Below, piece after piece: positions 24,973 to 32,333 of a DNA stretch of 37,902 nt (position 1 is the stretch's first letter; each line of letters opens with the position of its first letter). A program made the translations under genes and the position numbers. The stretch is from positions 1 to 37,902 of the forward strand of contig JADIMU010000021.1 in the NCBI GenBank assembly GCA_017694495.1. The letters are read 5' to 3'. The notes beneath the pieces are model-generated. The model searched no databases, was not told the origin of the DNA, and saw only the letters and a program-made list of their open reading frames with translations. The DNA comes from Candidatus Aphodenecus pullistercoris. GTDB taxonomy: Bacteria > Spirochaetota > Spirochaetia > Sphaerochaetales > Sphaerochaetaceae.

Positions 24973-26292
24973 CTTTCCAAGGATGTGGAGCACATTCTCA
25001 CCACTGAGAAGGAATGCGGCATAGAGAGGGACCGAGAAGAGTCCCTCTGAAAGGGAGAAGTTCCTTGTGGACAGCCTTATGCCCACTTCTGGAGCAAAGC
25101 GGCCACGGTACACGGAAAGGCTCCTGGATCTGACATTATCGGAAGCTTTGACTTCAAGCGGAACGATTCCACTTCCCACTTGCATGAGGAAGTCCACTTC
25201 AGCCTGTCCTGCAGATTCCCAGTAATGGAGGGGAACATCATTTGCCGTGAGGGTGGATGCTACATAATTCTCCGTCAGTCCGCCCATGAAACGCTCTGCA
25301 AGCTGGTTGAGAACGACCTCCTTAGGCAAAGCCGCCATCTGGACGAGCAGGCCAGGATCAAGGAGGTACAATTTGAATGATGAGATGTCCTCATAGGCAT
25401 TGAGAGGCAGCTCAGGTGTCGTGACTTTGACACATCTAAGAGCCAGCCCTGCACTGCACAGCCATTCAATGGATTTGCCGAACAGTGCTGATGTCGCCCC
25501 CTTGCGGATCAGGTTGTACTGGAACTTCCTGTTCTCCTTCGCAAGCTGCATGGGCAGCGTCTCAAAGGCCCTTTGTGCGAGGACCTTCTGTGAATCCGCA
25601 TCGTATTTTGCGATGTCGGCCTTGTAGTTGGAAAGGATTTCCGCCTGGACATCCTGGACTGCGATGAAGCTCCTCCCGTCCAGAAAGGTGGACACAACCT
25701 CGGGCATACCTCCTGTCACAAGATACGTCCTGTAAAAAGAAAGCAGCTCCTCATGAACAGCGGCGGGCAGAGGGGAAGACGAAAAGAAAGCGGATCTGCA
25801 CGCCTCGAGAAGGACCGTCTCATCCATGGCGATGAGGAACTCCTCAAAATCGAGTGGATGTAGCCTCACAGTCCTCACCTTCCCTACAGGAAAGGAGAAG
25901 TCGTCCCGCCTTATGGCTACGCCGAGAAGACTTCCTGCTCCAATCACGTGGATGTCCAGACCGCTGTCATAGAAATATTTCAAGGCTGTGATGGCCCGGG
26001 GGCATGCCTGTATCTCATCAAGCACGACCAATGTTCGTCCAGCTATGAAACGGGTTCCCGTCAAAGCTTCGAGCTGCGGGAGGATGACAGATGGATCCAG
26101 GTCTCCATCAAACACGCTCTTTGCCCTCGGCCTCTTCTCGAAATCGATGAAGATGGTCGAATCGAAGTGGCTGGAACCGAAAGATTTCATGAGATAAGTT
26201 TTGCCGGTCTGCCTGGCACCCATAATCAGCAAAGGCTTTCTGTGCGGCTGAGACTTCCAAGTCTCAAGTGTCTTCTCCAGTTTCCTGTACAT
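24970..26292 (-). CDS. AAA_14/DUF4143 family ATPase
   Basis: A 440-aa protein with Walker A GARQTGKT (25-32), Walker B LVVLDEIQACP and a GAGSLLGVA sensor region, followed by the DUF4143 domain. That domain includes AEVDFLMQ and IVPLEVKA, a D-E-K arrangement like PD-(D/E)XK nucleases. Such proteins are common, scattered in distribution and often laterally moved; their cellular role is poorly known. It lies just outside attR and is flanked by 15-bp direct repeats, suggesting a separate acquisition. A likely leaderless promoter lies at 26299-26328. Confidence 0.88.
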   Translation of the reverse strand: MYRKLEKTLETWKSQPHRKPLLIMGARQTGKTYLMKSFGSSHFDSTIFIDFEKRPRAKSVFDGDLDPSVILPQLEALTGTRFIAGRTLVVLDEIQACPRAITALKYFYDSGLDIHVIGAGSLLGVAIRRDDFSFPVGKVRTVRLHPLDFEEFLIAMDETVLLEACRSAFFSSSPLPAAVHEELLSFYRTYLVTGGMPEVVSTFLDGRSFIAVQDVQAEILSNYKADIAKYDADSQKVLAQRAFETLPMQLAKENRKFQYNLIRKGATSALFGKSIEWLCSAGLALRCVKVTTPELPLNAYEDISSFKLYLLDPGLLVQMAALPKEVVLNQLAERFMGGLTENYVASTLTANDVPLHYWESAGQAEVDFLMQVGSGIVPLEVKASDNVRSRSLSVYRGRFAPEVGIRLSTRNFSLSEGLFSVPLYAAFLLSGENVLHILGK

Positions 26293-26298
26293 GTCTCG

Positions 26299-26328
26299 AT
26301 TCTATGCTTAAAATGATTTTTAAGTCCA
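26299..26328 (-). promoter_or_regulatory. Promoter of the DUF4143 gene, probably leaderless
   Basis: On the minus strand TGGACT (plus 26323-26328), an 18-bp spacer and TAGAAT (plus 26299-26304). The -10 box ends 6 bp before the ATG, and there is no Shine-Dalgarno sequence. Confidence 0.5.
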
Positions 26329-26407
26329 GAAAAATCATCAGGTGTGTGATTTTTCCGAACTTGAAAATTCTTCTTAAGAGGAATATGCATGCCAGTCCTG
26401 AAACTGG

Positions 26408-26422
26408 GAATGGGGGCATTCA
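26408..26422. repeat. 15-bp direct repeat, copy 2
   Basis: Exact copy of 24958-24972. It contains the stop codon of the ABC-F gene, so both copies begin at a TGA stop on the minus strand and the DUF4143 gene lies between them. Confidence 0.6.
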
Positions 26423-27934
26423 TGCCTCCATGAAGGCCCTTCCCCTCCGCCCCTCGCGCACCAGACGCACGGTGCGGGAGCACAAGGCCTTGCGCAATGC
26501 CTCGTCATGGCTCACGAGCACGAGCGTGAGATCGCTTGATGAAAGCATCTCCTCCATCGCCATCAGGCTCGTGATGTCCAGATGGTTGCCTGGCTCGTCC
26601 ATGATCAGGAAGGCGGGTTGAGAGGAGAGCGAGAGGAGGAAGTCGAGCTTCCTCAGCTCTCCAGGCGAGATGGCCTGGCCGGAGAGGAAGGACTCTGGAG
26701 TGCTGGAGAGGCGGTAGAGGTCGCTGACGATGGCCGCCCGCATCCTGTCGTCAAGACAGCGGAAACGTGAGACGACAGCCTCCACATCCTCATCTCCATA
26801 CTCCTGGGCGAGGACTACGACCTTCTCCCTTCCCCAACGCTGGACTGCCTCCTGTGCGATTCTATGTACGAGAAGGCTCTTGCCCACACCATTGTCGCCG
26901 ACGAGTGCCGTCCTCGAGGATGGAGGAAAGACGAGCTCGTCGACACTGAGGCTGTAGCCTGGCACTTCGACAACACATGGTCCGACCGTCAGGGCTGAGT
27001 GGAGGCTCTGGAAGCTCTTCGCCGCAAGACCGCTCTTGCGCAGGCGTACCTGGTCGAGCTGGCCTAGCGAGGCCTCCAGGTCTTCCCTCCGGCTGGAGAC
27101 TGCCTTCTTCCTGTCGCCCACCCCTCTGTCCTTTCCACTGAGGCGCGCCGCATCGATGCGGCCCTGGGCGTCGTGGTCTTTTGGACTGACTGTCTTCTTC
27201 GAAAGCCGTCGTGCGGAGGCCTCAGCCTGGCTTTGCAAGCCTGCCTCCAACGTCCTGATCCGTCCAAGCTCCTGGCCCAGCCTACGCCTCTGGGCAAGGA
27301 GGCTGCCACGCCTCGCCTCACGCTCCCTGAAGGCCTCGCTTGCCGCCAATGGGATGTCATCCACAACCACACAGCCATCCCCACCCTCACGGGAGAAGAT
27401 CAGGGTGCGCGTCACGAGAGAGTCCATGAAGGCCCTGTCATGGCTTATCAGTATGCCGATGCCTTTGTATGTGGAGAGGGCCGAGGCGATGAGCTGCCTC
27501 CCGTCCTCATCCAGATGGTTCGTCGGCTCGTCGAGGATCAGGACCTCAGGATGACGGCTCAATGCCAGGAAGAGCTGGAGGCGTTTCTTCTCTCCTCCCG
27601 AAAGGCTGTCAGTGCGCTGGAACATTCCATCGTCGAGACCGAGGCGGCGACGCAGCTCCAGGGCTTCGGCAGAGTAGTCGTACAGGTACTGGTAGTCATC
27701 GAGTCCGATGTCCTCGAAGAGCTGAGGGCAATAGACGACTGACGATGGAGTGCGGATGGAACCCGAGTCGGGAGCAAGGCGGCCATCGATGAGGAGGGCG
27801 AGGGTCGTCTTCCCGCTGCCGTTGGCGCCGGCAAAGGCCGTCCAGCCAGGATGGATCGTGAGCGAGAGGGACTCGAAGAGACGGGCGGACTGCTCAGGGT
27901 ATGAGAAGGAGAGCGATGAAATGATGATGGACAT
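26420..27934 (-). CDS. ABC-F family ATPase
   Basis: A 504-aa protein with two ATP-binding cassettes and no membrane domain. Cassette 1: GANGSGKT (36-43), LSGGEKKR (111-118), LILDEPTNHLD and ISHD. Cassette 2: GDNGVGKS (346-353), a changed signature ISPGELRK (422-429), LIMDEPGNHLD and VSHD. The linker (about 200-300) holds KKTVSPKDHDAQGRIDAAR, close to the PKDHDA segment of antibiotic-resistance ABC-F proteins. ABC-F proteins act on ribosomes, either as translation factors or protecting against antibiotics; the linker hints at the latter. The ATG has AAAGGAG 8 bp upstream. Confidence 0.88.
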   Translation of the reverse strand: MSIIISSLSFSYPEQSARLFESLSLTIHPGWTAFAGANGSGKTTLALLIDGRLAPDSGSIRTPSSVVYCPQLFEDIGLDDYQYLYDYSAEALELRRRLGLDDGMFQRTDSLSGGEKKRLQLFLALSRHPEVLILDEPTNHLDEDGRQLIASALSTYKGIGILISHDRAFMDSLVTRTLIFSREGGDGCVVVDDIPLAASEAFREREARRGSLLAQRRRLGQELGRIRTLEAGLQSQAEASARRLSKKTVSPKDHDAQGRIDAARLSGKDRGVGDRKKAVSSRREDLEASLGQLDQVRLRKSGLAAKSFQSLHSALTVGPCVVEVPGYSLSVDELVFPPSSRTALVGDNGVGKSLLVHRIAQEAVQRWGREKVVVLAQEYGDEDVEAVVSRFRCLDDRMRAAIVSDLYRLSSTPESFLSGQAISPGELRKLDFLLSLSSQPAFLIMDEPGNHLDITSLMAMEEMLSSSDLTLVLVSHDEALRKALCSRTVRLVREGRRGRAFMEA

Positions 27935-28002
27935 GGAAAAGCTCCTTTGATGGTAAATTTGGTCAGTTTCAAAGTGCTTTCGCTATCATCACCACCTCCA
28001 TG

Positions 28003-28030
28003 CAAAAAGAGGACCCCGATCGAGGTCCTC
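28003..28030 (-). terminator. Terminator of the tRNA array
   Basis: GAGGACC (28009-28015) pairs with GGTCCTC (28024-28030); on the minus strand it is followed by TTTTT, directly after the last tRNA gene. Confidence 0.8.
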
Positions 28031-28036
28031 AAAGAG

Positions 28037-28108
28037 AGCGAAAGACGGGACTCGGACCCGCGACATCCACCTTGGCAAGGTGGAGCTCTACCACTGAGCT
28101 ACTTTCGC
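28037..28108 (-). tRNA. tRNA-Gly(GCC), second copy with C55
   Basis: A 72-nt cloverleaf identical to the tRNA at 8710-8781 except for two T-loop bases: the loop is TCCGAGT instead of TTCAAGT. Position 55, almost always U (pseudouridine), is C. Acceptor, D and anticodon arms are intact. It is the last gene of the minus-strand array. Confidence 0.93.
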
Positions 28109-28140
28109 ATTTGAAGCTTCCACTCCAGAAGAGTTCTGCA

Positions 28141-28221
28141 TGCGAGAGGCGGGACTTGAACCCGCACATCCAGGATACTAGAACCTAAATCTAGCGTGTC
28201 TGCCAATTCCACCACTCTCGC
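28141..28221 (-). tRNA. tRNA-Leu(TAG)
   Basis: An 81-nt class II tRNA: acceptor GCGAGAG/CTCTCGC, anticodon stem CTAGA/TCTAG with loop TTTAGGT (TAG), a short variable arm, T loop TTCAAGT, discriminator A and no encoded CCA. Confidence 0.93.
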
Positions 28222-28230
28222 GATGGGTCT

Positions 28231-28303
28231 TGAGCCGCAAAGGGATCGAACCTTTGACCCGCAGATTAAGAGTCTGCTGCTCTACCAGCTGAGCTAGCGG
28301 CCC
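28231..28303 (-). tRNA. tRNA-Lys(CTT)
   Basis: A 73-nt cloverleaf: acceptor GGGCCGC/GCGGCTC with one G-T pair, anticodon loop CTCTTAA (CTT), T loop TTCGATC, discriminator A and no encoded CCA. Confidence 0.95.
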
Positions 28304-28309
28304 ATGTTT

Positions 28310-28382
28310 TGCGCCCGGCAGGACTCGAACCTGCAACCTGCGGATTCGAAGTCCGACGCTCTATCCTTTGAGCTACGAGCGC
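28310..28382 (-). tRNA. tRNA-Arg(TCG)
   Basis: A 73-nt cloverleaf: acceptor GCGCTCG/CGGGCGC with a T-G pair, anticodon loop CTTCGAA (TCG), T loop TTCGAGT, discriminator A and no encoded CCA. Confidence 0.95.
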
Positions 28383-28404
28383 TTGCCTTCCGAGGAAAGC
28401 CGTG

Positions 28405-28477
28405 GGTGGAAGAAGGGGTTCGAACCCTCGACAACCAGATCCACAATCTGGCGCTCTACCACTGAACTACTTCCACC
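28405..28477 (-). tRNA. tRNA-His(GTG)
   Basis: Anticodon loop TTGTGGA (GTG), acceptor GTGGAAG/CTTCCAC preceded by a genome-encoded G at -1 that faces C73, the identity element of bacterial tRNA-His. It is the first gene of the array. Confidence 0.95.
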
Positions 28478-28523
28478 ATTGTGTGAAGCATCCGGTGTAA
28501 CACCAACGCAATCAACGGTGCTT

Positions 28524-28552
28524 AACTTTGCATAAGTCCAAACTTTTGTCAA
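28524..28552 (-). promoter_or_regulatory. Possible promoter of the tRNA array
   Basis: A perfect TTGACA on the minus strand (plus 28547-28552) lies about 70 bp before tRNA-His. The hexamer 17 bp downstream (AAAGTT) is a poor -10, so the start point is uncertain. Confidence 0.35.
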
Positions 28553-28622
28553 GCAAGCTTTGGACAAAAATCCACATTTTTCCCACAAAGCCTGCTTAAC
28601 AATTCCACCACAACGAATTGCG

Positions 28623-29564
28623 CTACACGATCCTGTTGAGCTGGCGGCCTTCCAGCCAGGCTTCCAGGTTGTCCGAAGCGATATCGAGCAGGCGGCTCCT
28701 CGTCTCGAGGGGAGCCCAGGCGATGTGCGGTGTGATGAGCGTGTGCGGATGATGGACGAGCATGTCGTCGCGCGGAGGCTCCACCTCGAGCACGTCTGCG
28801 CAATACCAGGACAGCCTGCCGCTGTCCAGCGCCCTGAGGACGGCCCCACTGTCGACCAGGGGACCGCGCGAGCAGTTGATGAGGATCGTCCCCTCCCCCA
28901 TCCTGCCAAGCGCCTCATCGTCGACCATATGGAGCGTGTCGACGCTCAGCGGACAGTGGAGGCTTATGATCGGGCATGAGGCGACGAGCTCGTCGAAGGA
29001 GACGAGGCGCGCACCCTCGATCCTTGAATGCGGAGAGGTATAGAGGACCTCCATGCCGAAGGCTCTGGCCAGGGATGCGACGCGCCGGCCGATGTTGCCC
29101 GCGCCCACGATGCCGATCCTCTTGCCCTCGAGCTCGAAGAGGGGCCGCTTCCAGTAGCAGAAGGACGCGCTCCTCTCCCAGTCGCCCGCCTTGACCGAAG
29201 CGTCGTGGAGGCCGACTCCATCCGCAAGCTCCAGCAGGAAGGCGAAGACGTGCTGGGCGACGGCGTTCGTGCTGTAGGCCGGGATGTTCGTCACTGCCAC
29301 TCCATGTTCCTTCGCCGCCTGTGTGTCTATGATGTTGTAGCCTGTGGCCGTCACTCCGATGTAGCGCAGCTGAGGCAAGGCCTCGATCACCTTCCTGTCG
29401 AAGGCCACCTTGTTCGTGATTACGACCTCACAGCCGCTGCAGCGTTCAAGGACCTCGTCAGGCGAGGTGCCTTCGAATATCGTGAAGTCTCCCTTGTCAG
29501 TCAGGACTGACCAGTCCAGGTCGCCCGGGTTGAGGGCGTGTCCGTCAAGTATCGTTCCTTTCAT
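28623..29564 (-). CDS. D-2-hydroxyacid dehydrogenase (HprA-like)
   Basis: A 313-aa NAD-dependent dehydrogenase. The start MKGTILDGHALNPGDLDW is like glycerate/hydroxypyruvate reductases. The Rossmann motif is IGIVGAGNIGRRV. Catalytic residues appear in INCSRGPLVD (Arg), DVLEVEPP (Glu) and ITPHIAW (His). It probably reduces hydroxypyruvate, glyoxylate or a related 2-keto acid. An ATG four codons upstream is possible, but the chosen Met fits the family, and TATGAT (plus 29572-29577) ends 7 bp before it, suggesting a leaderless message. Confidence 0.87.
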   Translation of the reverse strand: MKGTILDGHALNPGDLDWSVLTDKGDFTIFEGTSPDEVLERCSGCEVVITNKVAFDRKVIEALPQLRYIGVTATGYNIIDTQAAKEHGVAVTNIPAYSTNAVAQHVFAFLLELADGVGLHDASVKAGDWERSASFCYWKRPLFELEGKRIGIVGAGNIGRRVASLARAFGMEVLYTSPHSRIEGARLVSFDELVASCPIISLHCPLSVDTLHMVDDEALGRMGEGTILINCSRGPLVDSGAVLRALDSGRLSWYCADVLEVEPPRDDMLVHHPHTLITPHIAWAPLETRSRLLDIASDNLEAWLEGRQLNRIV

Positions 29565-29576
29565 ACGCCCTATCAT

Positions 29577-29625
29577 ATAGAAATGGGGAGGCGGCGGAAA
29601 AGGTCTCCCATTCCACAGCCTCCCC
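29577..29625 (-). terminator. Terminator of the flavodoxin operon
   Basis: On the minus strand GGGGAGGC (plus 29618-29625) pairs with GCCTCCCC (plus 29585-29592), then CATTTCTAT. The loop holds a smaller TGGAA/TTCC stem. The T-run is imperfect. Confidence 0.5.
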
Positions 29626-29646
29626 GACTTTACGCGTAGGAAGAGA

Positions 29647-30066
29647 TCAGCTCAGCATGCTGTCCGCCAGGGCGTCCAAGGCCTCGTTGGTGGACTCGTC
29701 ACCTCCCTCCTGTGCAATCACAGGATCCGTGACCAGGATGGCGCCATCGTCGATGCAGCGCTCCTGCCAGGTGCGCATCCACTCACCATCCCCCCAGCCG
29801 TAGGAGCCGAAGAGGGCTATGCGGCGACCGGAGAGGGAGGACTCGATCGAGCTGAAAGCCGGCTCGAAAGTATCCTCCTCCAGAACTTCGTTGCCCATCG
29901 CAGGGCAGCCGAAGGCGACCACGTCATAGCCGTCCATGGATGCGAAATCCTTCTGCGAAAGGTCGAAGACGTCGACTTCGGCCTTGTCCGACAGGCGTGC
30001 GATGATCCGCTCGGCCATCGCCGCCGTATTCCCCGTCAGGGAAATGTAGACTACTGCAGCCTTCAT
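29647..30066 (-). CDS. Flavodoxin
   Basis: A 139-aa single-domain flavodoxin. The phosphate loop SLTGNTAAMAE (9-19) binds FMN, and the FGSYGWGDGEWMRTW segment is the second flavin loop with aromatic residues. Flavodoxins replace ferredoxin as low-potential electron carriers, often when iron is scarce. It follows the DUF3793 gene by 15 bp on the minus strand and shares its promoter region with the palindrome at 30707-30724. Confidence 0.92.
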   Translation of the reverse strand: MKAAVVYISLTGNTAAMAERIIARLSDKAEVDVFDLSQKDFASMDGYDVVAFGCPAMGNEVLEEDTFEPAFSSIESSLSGRRIALFGSYGWGDGEWMRTWQERCIDDGAILVTDPVIAQEGGDESTNEALDALADSMLS

Positions 30067-30081
30067 TTTTGCAGCCTCCTG

Positions 30082-30618
30082 TCAAATCGCAGGGCACAGC
30101 TCATCGAGCCTTGCACCGCTTTCAAGCGCTTTCAGGAAGGAGAGTGTGCATCGCCTGTACTTCTCACAGGTCGCCTTGCCCTCCTCCACCCTGTGGTACA
30201 TCTTCCACATCCCGCTGTAGAGATAGCCCCTTCCCCCACGCTCCAGAAAGGCGATGACGTCGTCCTTCGGGTAGCCTAGGAAGAAGCCTATCTCATGTGG
30301 GAAGTCGTCCTGCTCGAGGCGTGAGCCGAGGTGGTCGAGCATGGCCTCCAGGTCCCCCAGCGGGTAGCCCAGGGCCGCCAGACGCTCCTCCACATCCTGA
30401 GGCGAGAGCGCCTTCTCGAGCATGAGGGGGCGGTAGGAGAAGAGGAGCGTGCATCCCTGGGCGTTGTGGAAGAATCGGAAGCCGAGGCCCCTGATTCGGA
30501 GCGTCCCGATCAGCTCGGGCGCGGAGAATGCTTTGCGCCCGAGACAGGAGAGGGAAGAGCACTTCAGCCCGGCCAGGGTGGGTGCATGGTGTCTCGCGAT
30601 CAGCTCGTCAGGTGCCAT
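30082..30618 (-). CDS. DUF3793 family protein
   Basis: A 178-aa protein with the family landmarks HHAPTLAGLKCSSL near the start, RIRGLGFRFFHNAQGCTLLFSYRP, and EIGFFLGYPKDDVIAFL toward the end. A longer frame exists, but the ATG at 30618 is preceded by GGAGGAGGAGG and gives the family-normal length. The function is unknown; DUF3793 genes are often next to flavodoxins in anaerobes, as here. A role in iron or redox adaptation is inference from that pairing. Confidence 0.85.
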   Translation of the reverse strand: MAPDELIARHHAPTLAGLKCSSLSCLGRKAFSAPELIGTLRIRGLGFRFFHNAQGCTLLFSYRPLMLEKALSPQDVEERLAALGYPLGDLEAMLDHLGSRLEQDDFPHEIGFFLGYPKDDVIAFLERGGRGYLYSGMWKMYHRVEEGKATCEKYRRCTLSFLKALESGARLDELCPAI

Positions 30619-30706
30619 CGGCCTCCTCCTCCACAATTCTTGTCCAGCCTCCGTCAAGTGGACCAGAGTTTTTGGCAACATCTGAAAGAAGGAGTGGTCC
30701 AACATG

Positions 30707-30724
30707 AGTTAGCTTGAGCTAACT
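30707..30724. promoter_or_regulatory. Palindromic operator between DUF3793-flavodoxin and diaminobutyrate genes
   Basis: AGTTAGCT and AGCTAACT flank a TG centre, a near-perfect 18-bp dyad. The TTAGCT-AGCTAA core resembles operators of DtxR/TroR-type metal repressors. It lies about 90 bp upstream of the DUF3793 start and 250 bp from the aminotransferase. Confidence 0.5.
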
Positions 30725-30974
30725 ATCACACAATCCAGCCCCATTTCCTAGCGCAAAAGTGACAAAAGTGGCGCCAAGCGGCGACCAGTCGGGGCAAGTC
30801 CTTGCAAGAGCACAAAATGAGGTGACGAAAAAATATTTTGGCCAATTTCCCATATGTGCTGGTACACTTTGAGTGGCATTGCTATGATTCATCCGGCCAC
30901 TGCCGGCTCATCACCAGCGGTGTGAGACTATCGATATCTAAGGTTTTATATGGAATAAGGAAGAAAGGAAAGAG

Positions 30975-32333
30975 ATGAACGAGGCAAAACTGACCAACAA
31001 GTACTTCATCGACCGTCAGAGCGACTTCGAGTCCTCTGCTCGCAGCTATCCCAGGAAGTTCCCCTTCGCCCTGAAGAAGGCGAAAGGCAGCTGGGTCGAG
31101 GATGTGGAAGGAAACCGCTACCTCGACTTCCTGTGCGGCGCCGGCACACTGGCGCTCGGCCACAATGACGATGAAGTCAACGCGGCCATGGTCGAGCTCA
31201 TCCAGTCCGGCTCCCCTCTGCACACGCTCGATCTTACGACACCGGTCAAGGACCGCTTCGTCCAGACCATTCTGGACCATCTTCCAGGCACACTCAAGGA
31301 CAATGCCAAGATCCAGTTCTGCTCGCCCTCGGGCACAGACGCGACGGACGCCGCAATCAAGCTGTGCAAGACCGCGACGGGCAGGTCGACAGTCATCGCC
31401 TTCCACGGCGCCTTCCACGGCATGGGACACGGAGCCCTCTCGCTGACGGGCAACCTCGCGGCCAAGACTCCGGTCGCCAACCTCATGCCCGGCGTCCAGT
31501 TCATGCCCTACCCCAACTCCTACCGCTGCCCCTTCGGCCTGGGCGGAGAAGCGGGCGCACAAGCCTGCTCGGCCTACTTCGAGCGCATGCTCAAGGATCC
31601 TGAAAGCGGCGTGACGAAGCCTGCCGCCGTCATCCTCGAGGCCATCCAGGGCGAAGGCGGAGTCATCCCGGCCCCAGCCTCCTTCCTTCAGACGGTCAGG
31701 CGCGTGACAGCAGAGCTCGACATTCCGCTGATCTGCGACGAGATCCAGTGCGGCATGGGACGCTCGGGCCGCCTCTTCGCCTTCGAGCATGCAGGCATCA
31801 CGCCCGATGTCATCCTGGCCAGCAAGGCCATCGGAGGCAGCCAGCCCATGGCCGTCGTCATCTACGACAGGAAGCTCGACAAGTGGGCCGCAGGCGCCCA
31901 TACAGGCACCTTCCGCGGCAACCAGCTGGCCATGGCGGCCGGCACGGTCGTCCTGAACCGCGTCAGCAATCCCGCCTTCCTCGTCGAAGTCACCCGCAAG
32001 GGCGACAGGCTCAAGGCCGAGCTCGAGAAGCTGAAGGATGAAGTCTCCATCATCGGCGACGTCAGGGGTACTGGCCTGATGCTCGGCGTCGAGTTCATCG
32101 ACCCCAACGGAAAGGTCGACATCATGGGCCATCCTGAGCCCAGCGGAGAGATCGCGGCGCGCATCCAGCATCTGTGCTTCGAGGACCATCTGGTCATGGA
32201 GAAGGGAGGACGGAACGGTTCCGTCATGCGCTGTCTGTGCGCCCTCACCGTCAGCGACGAGGAAATCGATACGATGCTCTCCATCTTTGGAAAGGCTGTC
32301 AGGAAGGTGGATGGTGATGTCACAAAGGCTTGA
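30975..32333 (+). CDS. dat: Diaminobutyrate-2-oxoglutarate aminotransferase
   Basis: A 452-aa class III PLP aminotransferase. FLCGAGTLALGHNDDEV, CSPSGTDATDAAIKL and HGAFHGMGHGALSLTGN are typical of the Dat/EctB group. CDEIQCGMGRSG carries the PLP Asp, and the Schiff-base Lys is in ILASKAIGGSQP (K284). It makes L-2,4-diaminobutyrate from aspartate semialdehyde and glutamate. The ATG has AAGGAAAGAG upstream. The 250-bp upstream gap holds small hairpins (for example CCGGC-CACT-GCCGG at 30893-30906) but no convincing promoter. It overlaps the decarboxylase by 17 bp. Confidence 0.87.
   Translation: MNEAKLTNKYFIDRQSDFESSARSYPRKFPFALKKAKGSWVEDVEGNRYLDFLCGAGTLALGHNDDEVNAAMVELIQSGSPLHTLDLTTPVKDRFVQTILDHLPGTLKDNAKIQFCSPSGTDATDAAIKLCKTATGRSTVIAFHGAFHGMGHGALSLTGNLAAKTPVANLMPGVQFMPYPNSYRCPFGLGGEAGAQACSAYFERMLKDPESGVTKPAAVILEAIQGEGGVIPAPASFLQTVRRVTAELDIPLICDEIQCGMGRSGRLFAFEHAGITPDVILASKAIGGSQPMAVVIYDRKLDKWAAGAHTGTFRGNQLAMAAGTVVLNRVSNPAFLVEVTRKGDRLKAELEKLKDEVSIIGDVRGTGLMLGVEFIDPNGKVDIMGHPEPSGEIAARIQHLCFEDHLVMEKGGRNGSVMRCLCALTVSDEEIDTMLSIFGKAVRKVDGDVTKA

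Noticed and set aside
24970-26422. Insertion sequence around the DUF4143 gene
   Set aside because: The protein is an ATPase without transposase motifs and no terminal inverted repeats are seen; only the 15-bp direct repeats are kept as a finding.
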